This document shows positions 42,807-49,909 of a stretch of DNA of 60,947 bases, one piece after another. A model generated the notes under the pieces. It saw nothing but the letters and a program-made list of their open reading frames with translations. It was not told where the DNA came from and ran no database searches. Origin of the DNA: Pseudomonadota bacterium (GTDB lineage: Archaea; Thermoplasmatota; SW-10-69-26; JACQPN01; JAJPHT01); contig JAJPHT010000037.1 of the NCBI GenBank assembly GCA_021325135.1, positions 1 to 60,947 on the forward strand. Direction: 5' to 3'. The translations under genes were made by a program, and so were the position numbers. Position 1 is the first letter of the stretch; each line of letters begins with the position of its first letter.

Positions 42807-43814
42807 TCACCCGGCGGTCATCGCCACGCGGTGGTTGATGGCCGTCTCGGCCACGTCCGCCGCGTAGGCCGCGGTCCTGGCGATGCTCTCCAGCGCGAGC
42901 GCGACGTGGAGGATGCTCTCGCCTCCGAGGCCGAGGCTCTCGCGCATGAGGGCGTCCTGCGAGGCGCGGAAGTGGGCCGCGTCCTCGATGATGCGGTTCG
43001 CCGCCTCGGCGTCCTGCTTGTGGAAGGTGGAGAGGGAGTCCGCGAAGAGGGAGACGGCCTTGCGCGCCTGCTTCTCGATCTTGCTCTCCAGCTTCGCGGC
43101 CACGTCGTCCTTGCGGAGCGCCTGCACGTTCTCGGCGATGCGCAGCGCGTGGTCCGCCGTGCGCTCGATCAGGCGCGCGCACATGAGGTAGTTGAGCGCC
43201 TGGCTGGCGTTCAAGCCCATCTTCTGCGCGTAAGCCGGGTCGCGCAGGATTGCGTGGTACTGCTTGTTGATCATCCAGTAGAGGCGGTCCACCTCGTCGT
43301 CGCGGTCGGTGAACGTCGCGTGGACGTCCTCCAGCTCCTCGGAGAAGGCGCGCAGGGCGTCCTCCTGCATCGCGCGGCAGAGGGCCTGCATCCTCCGGAG
43401 GCCCTTGTCGATGTGGAACTCCTTGGGGTCGAGGAAGTCCTGGAGGGTCACGCTGTTGGCGTCCTCCTCCACGGTCTCCAGGCCGATGATGCGCTTCGCG
43501 GCGTTGCGCACGCCCTTGCGCGCGTTGGCCCCCAGGGGCTTCTTGCTCCGGACCACGATGACGTCGAAACCCGCGAGGTAGGCCGCGACGATGCCGCGGA
43601 ACACGCTGTCGGGGTCGTCCGTCAAGACCTCCAGGGTGTAGCGGGCCTGCGTGGCGCCCAGGCGCGCGTGCGGGTAGATGGCCAGGCTGCCGTCGTGCTG
43701 CGGCACGAACCCCACGACGTCGCCGGCGCCGAGCTCCGCCTGGCTGACCCACTCCTTGGGCAGCGTGACGGTGAAGCTCGATCCTCCGGTCAGCTGGATC
43801 TTCCGCAGGTCCAT
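42807..43814 (-). CDS. phoU: AbrB-PhoU family phosphate regulator
   Basis: A 335-residue protein with two parts. Residues 1-50 form an AbrB/SpoVT DNA-binding domain (IQLTGGSSFTVTLPKEWV), and the rest is two PhoU-type three-helix bundles (FTDRDDEVDRLYWMINKQYH and a related repeat with ARLIERTADHALRIAENVQ). The AbrB fusion is the usual archaeal form. It probably binds DNA and metal and controls phosphate uptake. The ATG at 43814 matches family N-termini; an ATG at 43862 would be nearly leaderless from the TATA box at 43892-43898. The gene follows pit with its own promoter. Confidence 0.9.
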   Translation of the reverse strand: MDLRKIQLTGGSSFTVTLPKEWVSQAELGAGDVVGFVPQHDGSLAIYPHARLGATQARYTLEVLTDDPDSVFRGIVAAYLAGFDVIVVRSKKPLGANARKGVRNAAKRIIGLETVEEDANSVTLQDFLDPKEFHIDKGLRRMQALCRAMQEDALRAFSEELEDVHATFTDRDDEVDRLYWMINKQYHAILRDPAYAQKMGLNASQALNYLMCARLIERTADHALRIAENVQALRKDDVAAKLESKIEKQARKAVSLFADSLSTFHKQDAEAANRIIEDAAHFRASQDALMRESLGLGGESILHVALALESIARTAAYAADVAETAINHRVAMTAG

Positions 43815-43881
43815 GGGGTCACCCGAGAGGGGCCTGAGGGGTGCGTGGTCGTCCCGTGGCATGGGGTTGTCCCATGGTGAT

Positions 43882-43898
43882 TCCGGAGAACTATATAG
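43882..43898 (-). promoter_or_regulatory. phoU promoter: TATATAG box plus adjacent TCTCCGGA element
   Basis: On the minus strand a TATA box (43892-43898) is followed at once by TTCTCCGGA (43882-43890 region). The spacing matches that in the DUF47-pit promoter, suggesting a shared operator just downstream of the TATA box. Confidence 0.65.
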
Positions 43899-43929
43899 AA
43901 ATATGGTGAAGGCCGCCCCGAGGCCGCCT

Positions 43930-45348
43930 TCACCCCGTGAGGGCCCGCATCACGAGGAACGCCACGAAGCCCACGATGGCGGCCGCGGGGATCGTGAGGA
44001 GCCACGCGCCCACGATGCGGCGGCCCACGCCCCAGCTCACCGCGCTCGCGCGCTTGGTGGCGCCGACGCCCATGATGCTGCCGCTGATGGCGTGCGTCGT
44101 GGAGACGGGGATGCCCGCCTGCGCCATGCCCACGAGGACGACGCCGCCTCCTGTCTCGGCCGCGAAGCCCTGGATGGGCGTCAGGTGCGTGATGCGCGAG
44201 GCCATGGTGCGGATGATGCGCCAGCCCCCGAAGAGCGTGCCCAGGCCCATGGCGGCGGCGCTGGCGAGGATGACCCAGGTGGGGACGCTGAACTCCTTCG
44301 CGCTCACGGCGCCCGCCGCGATGAGGAGCACCGCGATGATGCCCATGGTCTTCTGCGCGTCGTTGGTGCCGTGCGTCAGGGCGTAGAACGCGCTGCTGAA
44401 GAGCTGCGCGCGCTTGCTGCCCGCGGAGACGGCGTGCGGCTCGCGCTTCCACGCGAACCACGCGACGGCGCTCATCATGAGGAAGCCCGCGAAGAAGCCC
44501 AGGATCGGGCTCACCACCATGAAGAGGACCGTCTTCGTGACGCCGCCCAGGACGAGCGCGTTCACGAGCACCGCGATGACGAGGCTCACGCACGCGCCGA
44601 AGAGGGCGAAGCCGGGCATGAGGCGCAGGCTCATCTTTTGCTGGCTCGCGGCCCAGAGGACCATGCCGGAGACGACGCCCAGGAAGACCATGGTGAGGCC
44701 CGTGAGCGAGTAGTCCAGGACCTTCTTGATATCAGAACCGGGAAGCGCGTGCGTGTTGTAGTAGAGGACGCCGAGGCCCAGGGCGCCCGCGAAGCCCATG
44801 GGGCCAAGCAGGCCGCGCGGCAGGCGCAGGCGGCTCAGGCCCCACGCGAGGAGGGCGCCGGCCGCGCCGCCCAGCGCGCCGAAGACGACGAACTTGCCGA
44901 TGCCGACGACCTCGTCCCACGTGGGCATGACGATGCCCGCGGGGCCCACGGCGGCGAGCGCCGCGCCGATGAGGCCGCCCACCAGCGCGTGGCTCGACGA
45001 GGAGGGGAGGCCCACGTACCACGTGATGAGGTTCCACACGATCGCGCCCGCGAGCGCGGCGAGGATCACGGCGGTCAATTCCCCGCTGGGGATGTTGCCG
45101 CTCACGATGATGCCCTTCCCCACGGTGGTGGCGACGGCGAGGCTGAAGACGAAGGGGCCGATGAAGTTGAACGCGGCCGCCATGGCGAGCGCCTGGGCGG
45201 GGGTCAGTACCTTGGTGGCGACGACGGTCGCGATGGCGTTGGCCGAGTCATGGAAGCCGTTCACGAAGTCGAACGCCAGCGCGACGAGGATCGTCCCCGT
45301 GACGAACGGGTGCGCCATGACGAACTGGCCGATCTCTGCGAGGACCAT
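43930..45348 (-). CDS. pit: Inorganic phosphate transporter, PiT family
   Basis: A 472-residue membrane protein with about ten to twelve helices and the duplicated PiT signature GFHDSANAIATVV near the N-terminus, plus THGTNDAQKTMGI in the second half. Further motifs include LPSSSSHALVGG and THAISGSIMGVGA. It imports phosphate, probably as a metal-phosphate complex, driven by an ion gradient. The DUF47 gene lies nine bases upstream on the same strand; DUF47-pit pairs are a standard operon. The phoU gene follows after 115 bases with a separate promoter. Confidence 0.95.
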   Translation of the reverse strand: MVLAEIGQFVMAHPFVTGTILVALAFDFVNGFHDSANAIATVVATKVLTPAQALAMAAAFNFIGPFVFSLAVATTVGKGIIVSGNIPSGELTAVILAALAGAIVWNLITWYVGLPSSSSHALVGGLIGAALAAVGPAGIVMPTWDEVVGIGKFVVFGALGGAAGALLAWGLSRLRLPRGLLGPMGFAGALGLGVLYYNTHALPGSDIKKVLDYSLTGLTMVFLGVVSGMVLWAASQQKMSLRLMPGFALFGACVSLVIAVLVNALVLGGVTKTVLFMVVSPILGFFAGFLMMSAVAWFAWKREPHAVSAGSKRAQLFSSAFYALTHGTNDAQKTMGIIAVLLIAAGAVSAKEFSVPTWVILASAAAMGLGTLFGGWRIIRTMASRITHLTPIQGFAAETGGGVVLVGMAQAGIPVSTTHAISGSIMGVGATKRASAVSWGVGRRIVGAWLLTIPAAAIVGFVAFLVMRALTG

Positions 45349-45357
45349 GCGCCCGCC

Positions 45358-46041
45358 TCACTGGTGCTTCACGAGGATGTCGCGCACGACGTCCGCGGCG
45401 TCCTCGCACTTGTCGGTCGCGGTCTCCAGGTACTCCAGGATGTCCTTCATCTTGATGATGTGCTTCACGTCGTCCTGGAGGAACAGCTCGGCCTTCGCGC
45501 GGTTGGTGAGGTCGTCGGCCTGGTTCTCCAGGCTGTGGATCTCCACGAGCTTGGCCTTGATGTCGTCGCGCTTGCTGGGCTCCGGGAGCCACGAGAGCAC
45601 GTCGCGCAGGTGCACCGTCTGGTCGCGCAGCAGCATCGCGACCTCCAGAAGCTCCTTGGGCAGCTTGCGCACGTCGTAGAGGTGCAGGTGGTTCGCGGTC
45701 GCGTAGGTGAAGTCCAGGATGTCGTCCAGGGCGCTGGCGAGGTTGCCGATGTCCTCGCGGTCCAGGGGCGTGATGAAGGTCGCGTTGAGCGCGGTGTAGA
45801 GCTCGTGCGTCTTCATGTCGCCGCGGTGCTCGATCTCCTTGACGCGGCGCTTGTGGTCGCGCACGGTCCTGGGCGTCGCGCCGCTCGTGACTGCATCCCC
45901 CGTGCCCGCCTTCACGGCGGCGTCGTACCCTTCGAGCATCGCGACGAGCGCCTCGGCTCCCTCGTGGACCAGCGCGCTCTGCTCCTGCAGGATGTCGAAG
46001 AAGCGCTCCTCGCGCGGGACGAGCCAATCCTTGAGCTTCAT
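45358..46041 (-). CDS. DUF47 (PhoU-like) Pit accessory protein
   Basis: A 227-residue all-helical protein of the DUF47/COG1392 family, related to PhoU. It has two metal-binding-type E-x3-D/H patterns, in the segments VKEIEHRGDMKTHELY and EIHSLENQADDLTNRA. It probably modulates the adjacent Pit transporter. The ATG at 46041 fits the family N-terminus (MKLKDWLVPREERFFDIL); a GTG at 46059 is an alternative. The upstream region holds three TCTCCGGA elements and a TATA-like box. Confidence 0.92.
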   Translation of the reverse strand: MKLKDWLVPREERFFDILQEQSALVHEGAEALVAMLEGYDAAVKAGTGDAVTSGATPRTVRDHKRRVKEIEHRGDMKTHELYTALNATFITPLDREDIGNLASALDDILDFTYATANHLHLYDVRKLPKELLEVAMLLRDQTVHLRDVLSWLPEPSKRDDIKAKLVEIHSLENQADDLTNRAKAELFLQDDVKHIIKMKDILEYLETATDKCEDAADVVRDILVKHQ

Positions 46042-46048
46042 CGGGTAC

Positions 46049-46125
46049 TCTCCGGACACCCAGTATCGCCCCGGGTCTTAGGGGGTTTTCTCTGGATGCT
46101 CCGGAGAGCTATTGATGTCTCCGGA
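46049..46125 (-). promoter_or_regulatory. DUF47-pit promoter with three TCTCCGGA elements
   Basis: TCTCCGGA-type octamers (either orientation) lie at 46049-46056, 46100-46107 and 46118-46125. The middle one directly abuts a CAATAG TATA-like box at about 46108-46115, with the same spacing as in the phoU promoter at 43882-43898. The hexamer core TCCGGA is self-complementary, as expected for a dimeric repressor. A T-rich tract (46086-46091) lies between. Confidence 0.6.
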
Positions 46126-47610
46126 TCAGGCCCAGAGCGCGCCGAACTTCGCGTTGGCGTACCCCAGGAAGTCGGCCGGCGAGAGCGGCTTGCCCGTGGC
46201 GCGCTCGACCAGCTCGCCCGTCCTGTAGCGCTTGCCGTGGCGGTGCACGCGCTCGCGCAGCCAGTCGCGCAGCGGGGCGTAGCGCCCCTCCCGGATGGCG
46301 GGCGCGGCGGGGCCCTGCTCCTTCTCGAAGGCCGCGAAGAGCTGCGCCGAGAGCATGGAGCCCAGGCTGTACGTCGGGAAGTAGCCGAAGGAGCCGTGCG
46401 CCCAGTGGATGTCCTGGAGGCAGCCCAGCTTGTCGTTGGGCGGCCGCACGCCGAGATAGCTTTCCATGCGGTCGTTCCAGAGGCGCGGGATCTCCCTCAC
46501 CTGCGCGGCCCCGCTCACGATGGCCTCCTCCACCTCGAAGCGCAGCGCGATGTGCATGTGGTAGGTCAGCTCGTCCGCCTCGACGCGCACGAGGCTGGGC
46601 TGCACCACGTTGGCCGCGCGCCAGGCGTCCTCGGGCGTCACGCCCTTGAGGTTCCCCGGGAACGCCTCCTGCATGGGCGCGAGCCAGCGCTCCCAGAAGG
46701 CGCGCGAGCGCCCGACGTGGTTCTCCCAGAGGCGGCTCTGCGACTCGTGGACCGCCATGTCGCGCGCGTCGCCCAGAGGCGTCCCGAAGTCCTCCCGGGG
46801 AAGCCCCTGCGTGTAGAGCGAGTGCCCGAACTCGTGGATGGTGCCCAAGAGAGCGCCCAGCGGGTCCTCCTCGTTGTAGCGCGTCGTGATGCGCGTGTCG
46901 TAGACGTTCCCCGTGCTGAAGGGGTGCGCGCTCACGTCCAGGCGGCCGCGGTCGAAGTCGTAGCCCAGCTCGCGCAGCACCGCGAGGCTGAACTGCTGCT
47001 GCTTGTCCGCCGGCCAGCGCCCCGCGAACGCGTCGGGTGCCTTGGGCGCGCTGGCCGCGCGGCGGATGAGCGGCTTGAGCCCCTCGCGAAGCTCCGCCAG
47101 GTTGCGCCGCGTCTCGGCGAGGCCGATCCACGGCTCGTAGTCGCGGAAGAGGACCTCGTAGGGCGCGGCGCCGGGATCGATGGCCGCCGCGTACTGGCGC
47201 TTGAGGTCCACGATCTCCTCCAGGATGGGGCGGAACGCCTGGAAGTCGGACTTCGCGCGCGCCTCGGTCCAGATGGGAAGCGCCCGCGACGTGGCGCGGC
47301 TCATGCGCTCCACGAGGTCGGTGGAGACCTTCGTCGCGCGGTCAAACGAGAAGCGCACCTCGCGCAGGAGCGCGCGATGCTTCTCGTCCCCCTCCTCCTT
47401 CTCGGCCTGCGCAAGGAGCCGGCCCGTCTCGGGCGCCGTGAACGTCTCGTGCGCGAGGGCCGAGAGCGTGGAAAGCTGCAGCACCCGCGCCTCCGTGCCG
47501 CCCCGGGGCATGTACGTCTCCTGGTCCCACTGGAGCAGCGCCGCCGACTCACCCAGGGCGGAGAGGCGATGGAGGCGCTGGACGAGCTGCTCGTAGGCCC
47601 GGAGAGACAT
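46126..47610 (-). CDS. Carboxypeptidase Taq (M32 family)
   Basis: A 494-residue zinc carboxypeptidase of family M32. The zinc motif HEFGH lies at about residue 257-261 within GTIHEFGHSLYTQGLPRE, with the third ligand Glu in the MAVHESQSRLWEN helix. HPFSTG and DTRITTRY upstream, and PSYSLGSM-type SLGSMLSAQLF downstream, match the family. It trims amino acids from peptide C-termini in the cytoplasm. The ATG at 47610 gives the family length of about 495 to 510. The 3' end faces the DUF47-pit promoter region, with the stop only about one base from the nearest TCTCCGGA element. Confidence 0.94.
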   Translation of the reverse strand: MSLRAYEQLVQRLHRLSALGESAALLQWDQETYMPRGGTEARVLQLSTLSALAHETFTAPETGRLLAQAEKEEGDEKHRALLREVRFSFDRATKVSTDLVERMSRATSRALPIWTEARAKSDFQAFRPILEEIVDLKRQYAAAIDPGAAPYEVLFRDYEPWIGLAETRRNLAELREGLKPLIRRAASAPKAPDAFAGRWPADKQQQFSLAVLRELGYDFDRGRLDVSAHPFSTGNVYDTRITTRYNEEDPLGALLGTIHEFGHSLYTQGLPREDFGTPLGDARDMAVHESQSRLWENHVGRSRAFWERWLAPMQEAFPGNLKGVTPEDAWRAANVVQPSLVRVEADELTYHMHIALRFEVEEAIVSGAAQVREIPRLWNDRMESYLGVRPPNDKLGCLQDIHWAHGSFGYFPTYSLGSMLSAQLFAAFEKEQGPAAPAIREGRYAPLRDWLRERVHRHGKRYRTGELVERATGKPLSPADFLGYANAKFGALWA

Positions 47611-47733
47611 GGGCCTCGGACGGCGGCACGGGGGCTTGAAAGCCGCGCTGCATGCCCATGTCCCAAGCGGCCACCCGGGTTGGATCGTTGTCCCCCCGCG
47701 CCCGTGGCCGACGACCGCCCCCTGCGGCAGGGG

Positions 47734-47739
47734 TTTAAG
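47734..47739 (+). promoter_or_regulatory. TATA box of the aIF1 gene
   Basis: TTTAAG is centred about 30 bases upstream of the ATG at 47767. It predicts transcription start within a few bases of the start codon. Confidence 0.6.
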
Positions 47740-47766
47740 CTTCGGAGAGCCCAGTCCGGTCCACCA

Positions 47767-48042
47767 ATGCGGAAGGAACTCGAGGAGGCCCTCGGCCTCG
47801 ACGAAGCCCTTGCGATCGACTCCAGCCTTGTGAACGTCCGCCTGGACACCCGTCGCTACGGGAAGAGCGTCACCCTTCTGGACGGCTTTGATCCCACCGT
47901 GGACATCAACGCCCTCGGCAAGCAGCTCAAGCAGGCCATGGGCACGGGCGGCACCGTGCGCGACGGCGTGATCGAGCTGCAGGGCGACCACCGGCGCGAC
48001 GTCCGCGAATACCTGGAGCAGCGCGGGTACAAGCTGGCATAG
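47767..48042 (+). CDS. Translation initiation factor aIF1 (SUI1 family)
   Basis: A 91-residue SUI1-domain protein. VNVRLDTRRYGKSVTLLDGFD is followed by INALGKQLKQAMGTGGTVRDGVIELQGDHRRDVREYLEQRGY, the standard eIF1/aIF1 pattern with the GTGG loop and C-terminal helix. It acts on the small ribosomal subunit in start-codon selection. This is a housekeeping gene with normal high-GC composition, and it marks the left border of the low-GC island. The ATG at 47767 follows a TATA-like TTTAAG by about 28 bases, so the mRNA is nearly leaderless. Confidence 0.93.
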   Translation: MRKELEEALGLDEALAIDSSLVNVRLDTRRYGKSVTLLDGFDPTVDINALGKQLKQAMGTGGTVRDGVIELQGDHRRDVREYLEQRGYKLA

Positions 48043-48184
48043 GCGCTGCCGTTCCCAGGGAGCTCGTCACACCCGCAGTCGCGGCTCGCCCAGAGCTTCG
48101 GAGATCAGACGGCCGTGCGCTCGGCCCGCTCCCGCTCAATGAAGACTTGCAGAAGCGCGAGATTGGGGATGCAACTCAGGGACG

Positions 48185-49909
48185 CTACTCCTCTAGGAGG
48201 ACGGGGGGAGTATCCTCGGGCTTGGTCAGTTCATTGTCCTCCTCTTCGCCGGTTGCCACGCCTTGGATTCCCAACAAGTTGGAGACAACGAGCACGTCGA
48301 GACCGTCGAGATTGAGCCGTGGTGCCTGCGTGGCCCCCACGTCGAGCTTGAGTGTACGAGAAAGCGACCACGTCACGATCCCAGCAAGGTTGCGCTGCTT
48401 CGCTTCACGCAGATGCTTCACGTTAATGGAATGCTGGACCCCGTAGAAGCGTGGCTCGCTCCACCCGCCATTCTCGCGCGTCTGGAGCAGGACGAGGCCG
48501 TGCTGCTCGGGGCTGAAAGACAGAAGACGGTAGTCCTCGGCGACCCGGCTGACGGCGGAGTCAAGCGCGCTGTTGGCCAAGAGACTCTGGAAAACCAGCA
48601 GCGTGCCAATCTTCTCTTGAGGCTCAAAATAGGGCCCCCCAGCGAGCGTCTCGGGAAGCTCGCGGCGCGTGCTCAAGTCAAGGACTGTGAATGTGATGCG
48701 GTTGTTCGCCTCCGAGTGGTCCCAGGCTGCCTTGCACTCCTGCAGTTCCCGGTAGCCTTGGCCGGCGAAGCGCGGGCCTTTCTCGATCGTCTCGCCCAGA
48801 TACTCGAAGCGGCGGCCGCGCAGGGCATCATTGATCAGTTGGCGCACGGCACGCACGAGCGCGTCGTACACGCTTCCGTCACCGGTGTCCACGAAGTCCT
48901 CGCGGCTCATGGTCAATTGCAAGTCCTGGCAGTTCACGAGGACGTGGAAGCTCTGCCATTCGCCGCTGTTGCCCGTCACCTCTTCGTTGACACTTCGGAT
49001 GGCGAAGTGGTCCTTGCAAAGGAATACGCCCTTGAAACGCTTCTTGATGCGACGGTCCTTGACGACATGCGCGTTGGCTCCCACAACGGCGCCCGCCACC
49101 TGCGCTTCCGCCAGAGGTCTTCCTGCCTCGTCCTTGACAGTGAATTTGAAAGGATCGAACACATAGACGAAGTCGTTGGGGTCCAAGGGGCCTGCACCCT
49201 TCCGGCGAGGGGGTGCTTCGGGAAGGAGGTGACCGTTGACAACGTCGGTGCTGTCGGGCCGGTTGATGTGGCGCCGCGTGACCCTGACCTCGAACCTTGG
49301 GGACTTCGTCGAGCCCTTGAGCTTCGGCTCGAAGATTTCTCGTGCGCTTCCTGCAGCTGAGTACCACCGCAGGTAGTTGACGATGCCATCGACGCTCAAG
49401 AGCGGCGACTGCGTGTTTACGGGGATGCCGGAGATCTCGATGCGTGTTCCGTACTTGAACCGCAACACGTGCTTTGCGCGCCGGACTTCAAAACTGGGGA
49501 GGCGACCTTCCTTGAGCGCATCGACGGGGGCGTTGAGGGTTGCCTCATACGAGTGCCCATCCTTCGTAATCGTCTGCACGCGAACACGCCGGCTATTGAA
49601 GTAGAGCTTCGTGCCCAGTCCCTTGTGCCCGATGAAAGCGCCGCCTGTTTTCTCCGGAATCTTTTCCGACATGGCAAGCCCGAAGAACTGTGAAAACCGG
49701 TTGCGCTCGATGCCGTGGCCGTTGTCCTCGATGATGAGGTCCAGCGTGTCGCGCGAGAGCGGGTTGATGTCGAGGTGGACGCGTCTCGCCCCAGCATCCC
49801 ACGCGTTGCTGACGGCTTCGCGCAGAATGCTGCGGGGATCGCGCTTCTCGCGGATGACCTGAAGGAACAGGCTTGCATCGTTGATTTCGCAGGTTTCCAA
49901 GGACTTCAC
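48185..49909 (-). CDS. GHKL (Hsp90/MutL-like) ATPase of the defence island
   Basis: A 574-residue protein with an N-terminal GHKL ATP-binding domain. The N box is REAVSNAWDAGA (Glu31, Asn35, Asp38), the G1 motif is EDNGHGI with Asp62 and Gly64/Gly66, and the G2 loop is GHKGLG at 94-99; GTRIEISG is the later strand. A transducer-like domain with HINRPDS and QLTMSREDF follows. The C-terminal 200 residues are unassigned. It resembles Hsp90/MORC/MutL-type ATPases more than histidine kinases. It is the third gene of the operon; its GTG overlaps the upstream TGA. Base composition is lower in GC than housekeeping genes. The role, perhaps as a clamp or remodelling ATPase in antiviral defence, is an inference. 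Confidence 0.82.
   Translation of the reverse strand: MKSLETCEINDASLFLQVIREKRDPRSILREAVSNAWDAGARRVHLDINPLSRDTLDLIIEDNGHGIERNRFSQFFGLAMSEKIPEKTGGAFIGHKGLGTKLYFNSRRVRVQTITKDGHSYEATLNAPVDALKEGRLPSFEVRRAKHVLRFKYGTRIEISGIPVNTQSPLLSVDGIVNYLRWYSAAGSAREIFEPKLKGSTKSPRFEVRVTRRHINRPDSTDVVNGHLLPEAPPRRKGAGPLDPNDFVYVFDPFKFTVKDEAGRPLAEAQVAGAVVGANAHVVKDRRIKKRFKGVFLCKDHFAIRSVNEEVTGNSGEWQSFHVLVNCQDLQLTMSREDFVDTGDGSVYDALVRAVRQLINDALRGRRFEYLGETIEKGPRFAGQGYRELQECKAAWDHSEANNRITFTVLDLSTRRELPETLAGGPYFEPQEKIGTLLVFQSLLANSALDSAVSRVAEDYRLLSFSPEQHGLVLLQTRENGGWSEPRFYGVQHSINVKHLREAKQRNLAGIVTWSLSRTLKLDVGATQAPRLNLDGLDVLVVSNLLGIQGVATGEEEDNELTKPEDTPPVLLEE

Noticed and set aside
43678..48042. A 1454-codon open frame on the plus strand across the phosphate and carboxypeptidase genes.
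   Set aside because: It is antisense to four recognisable genes and has an Arg/Glu/His/Ala-only composition typical of GC-rich shadow frames. Only its last 91 codons (aIF1) are real.
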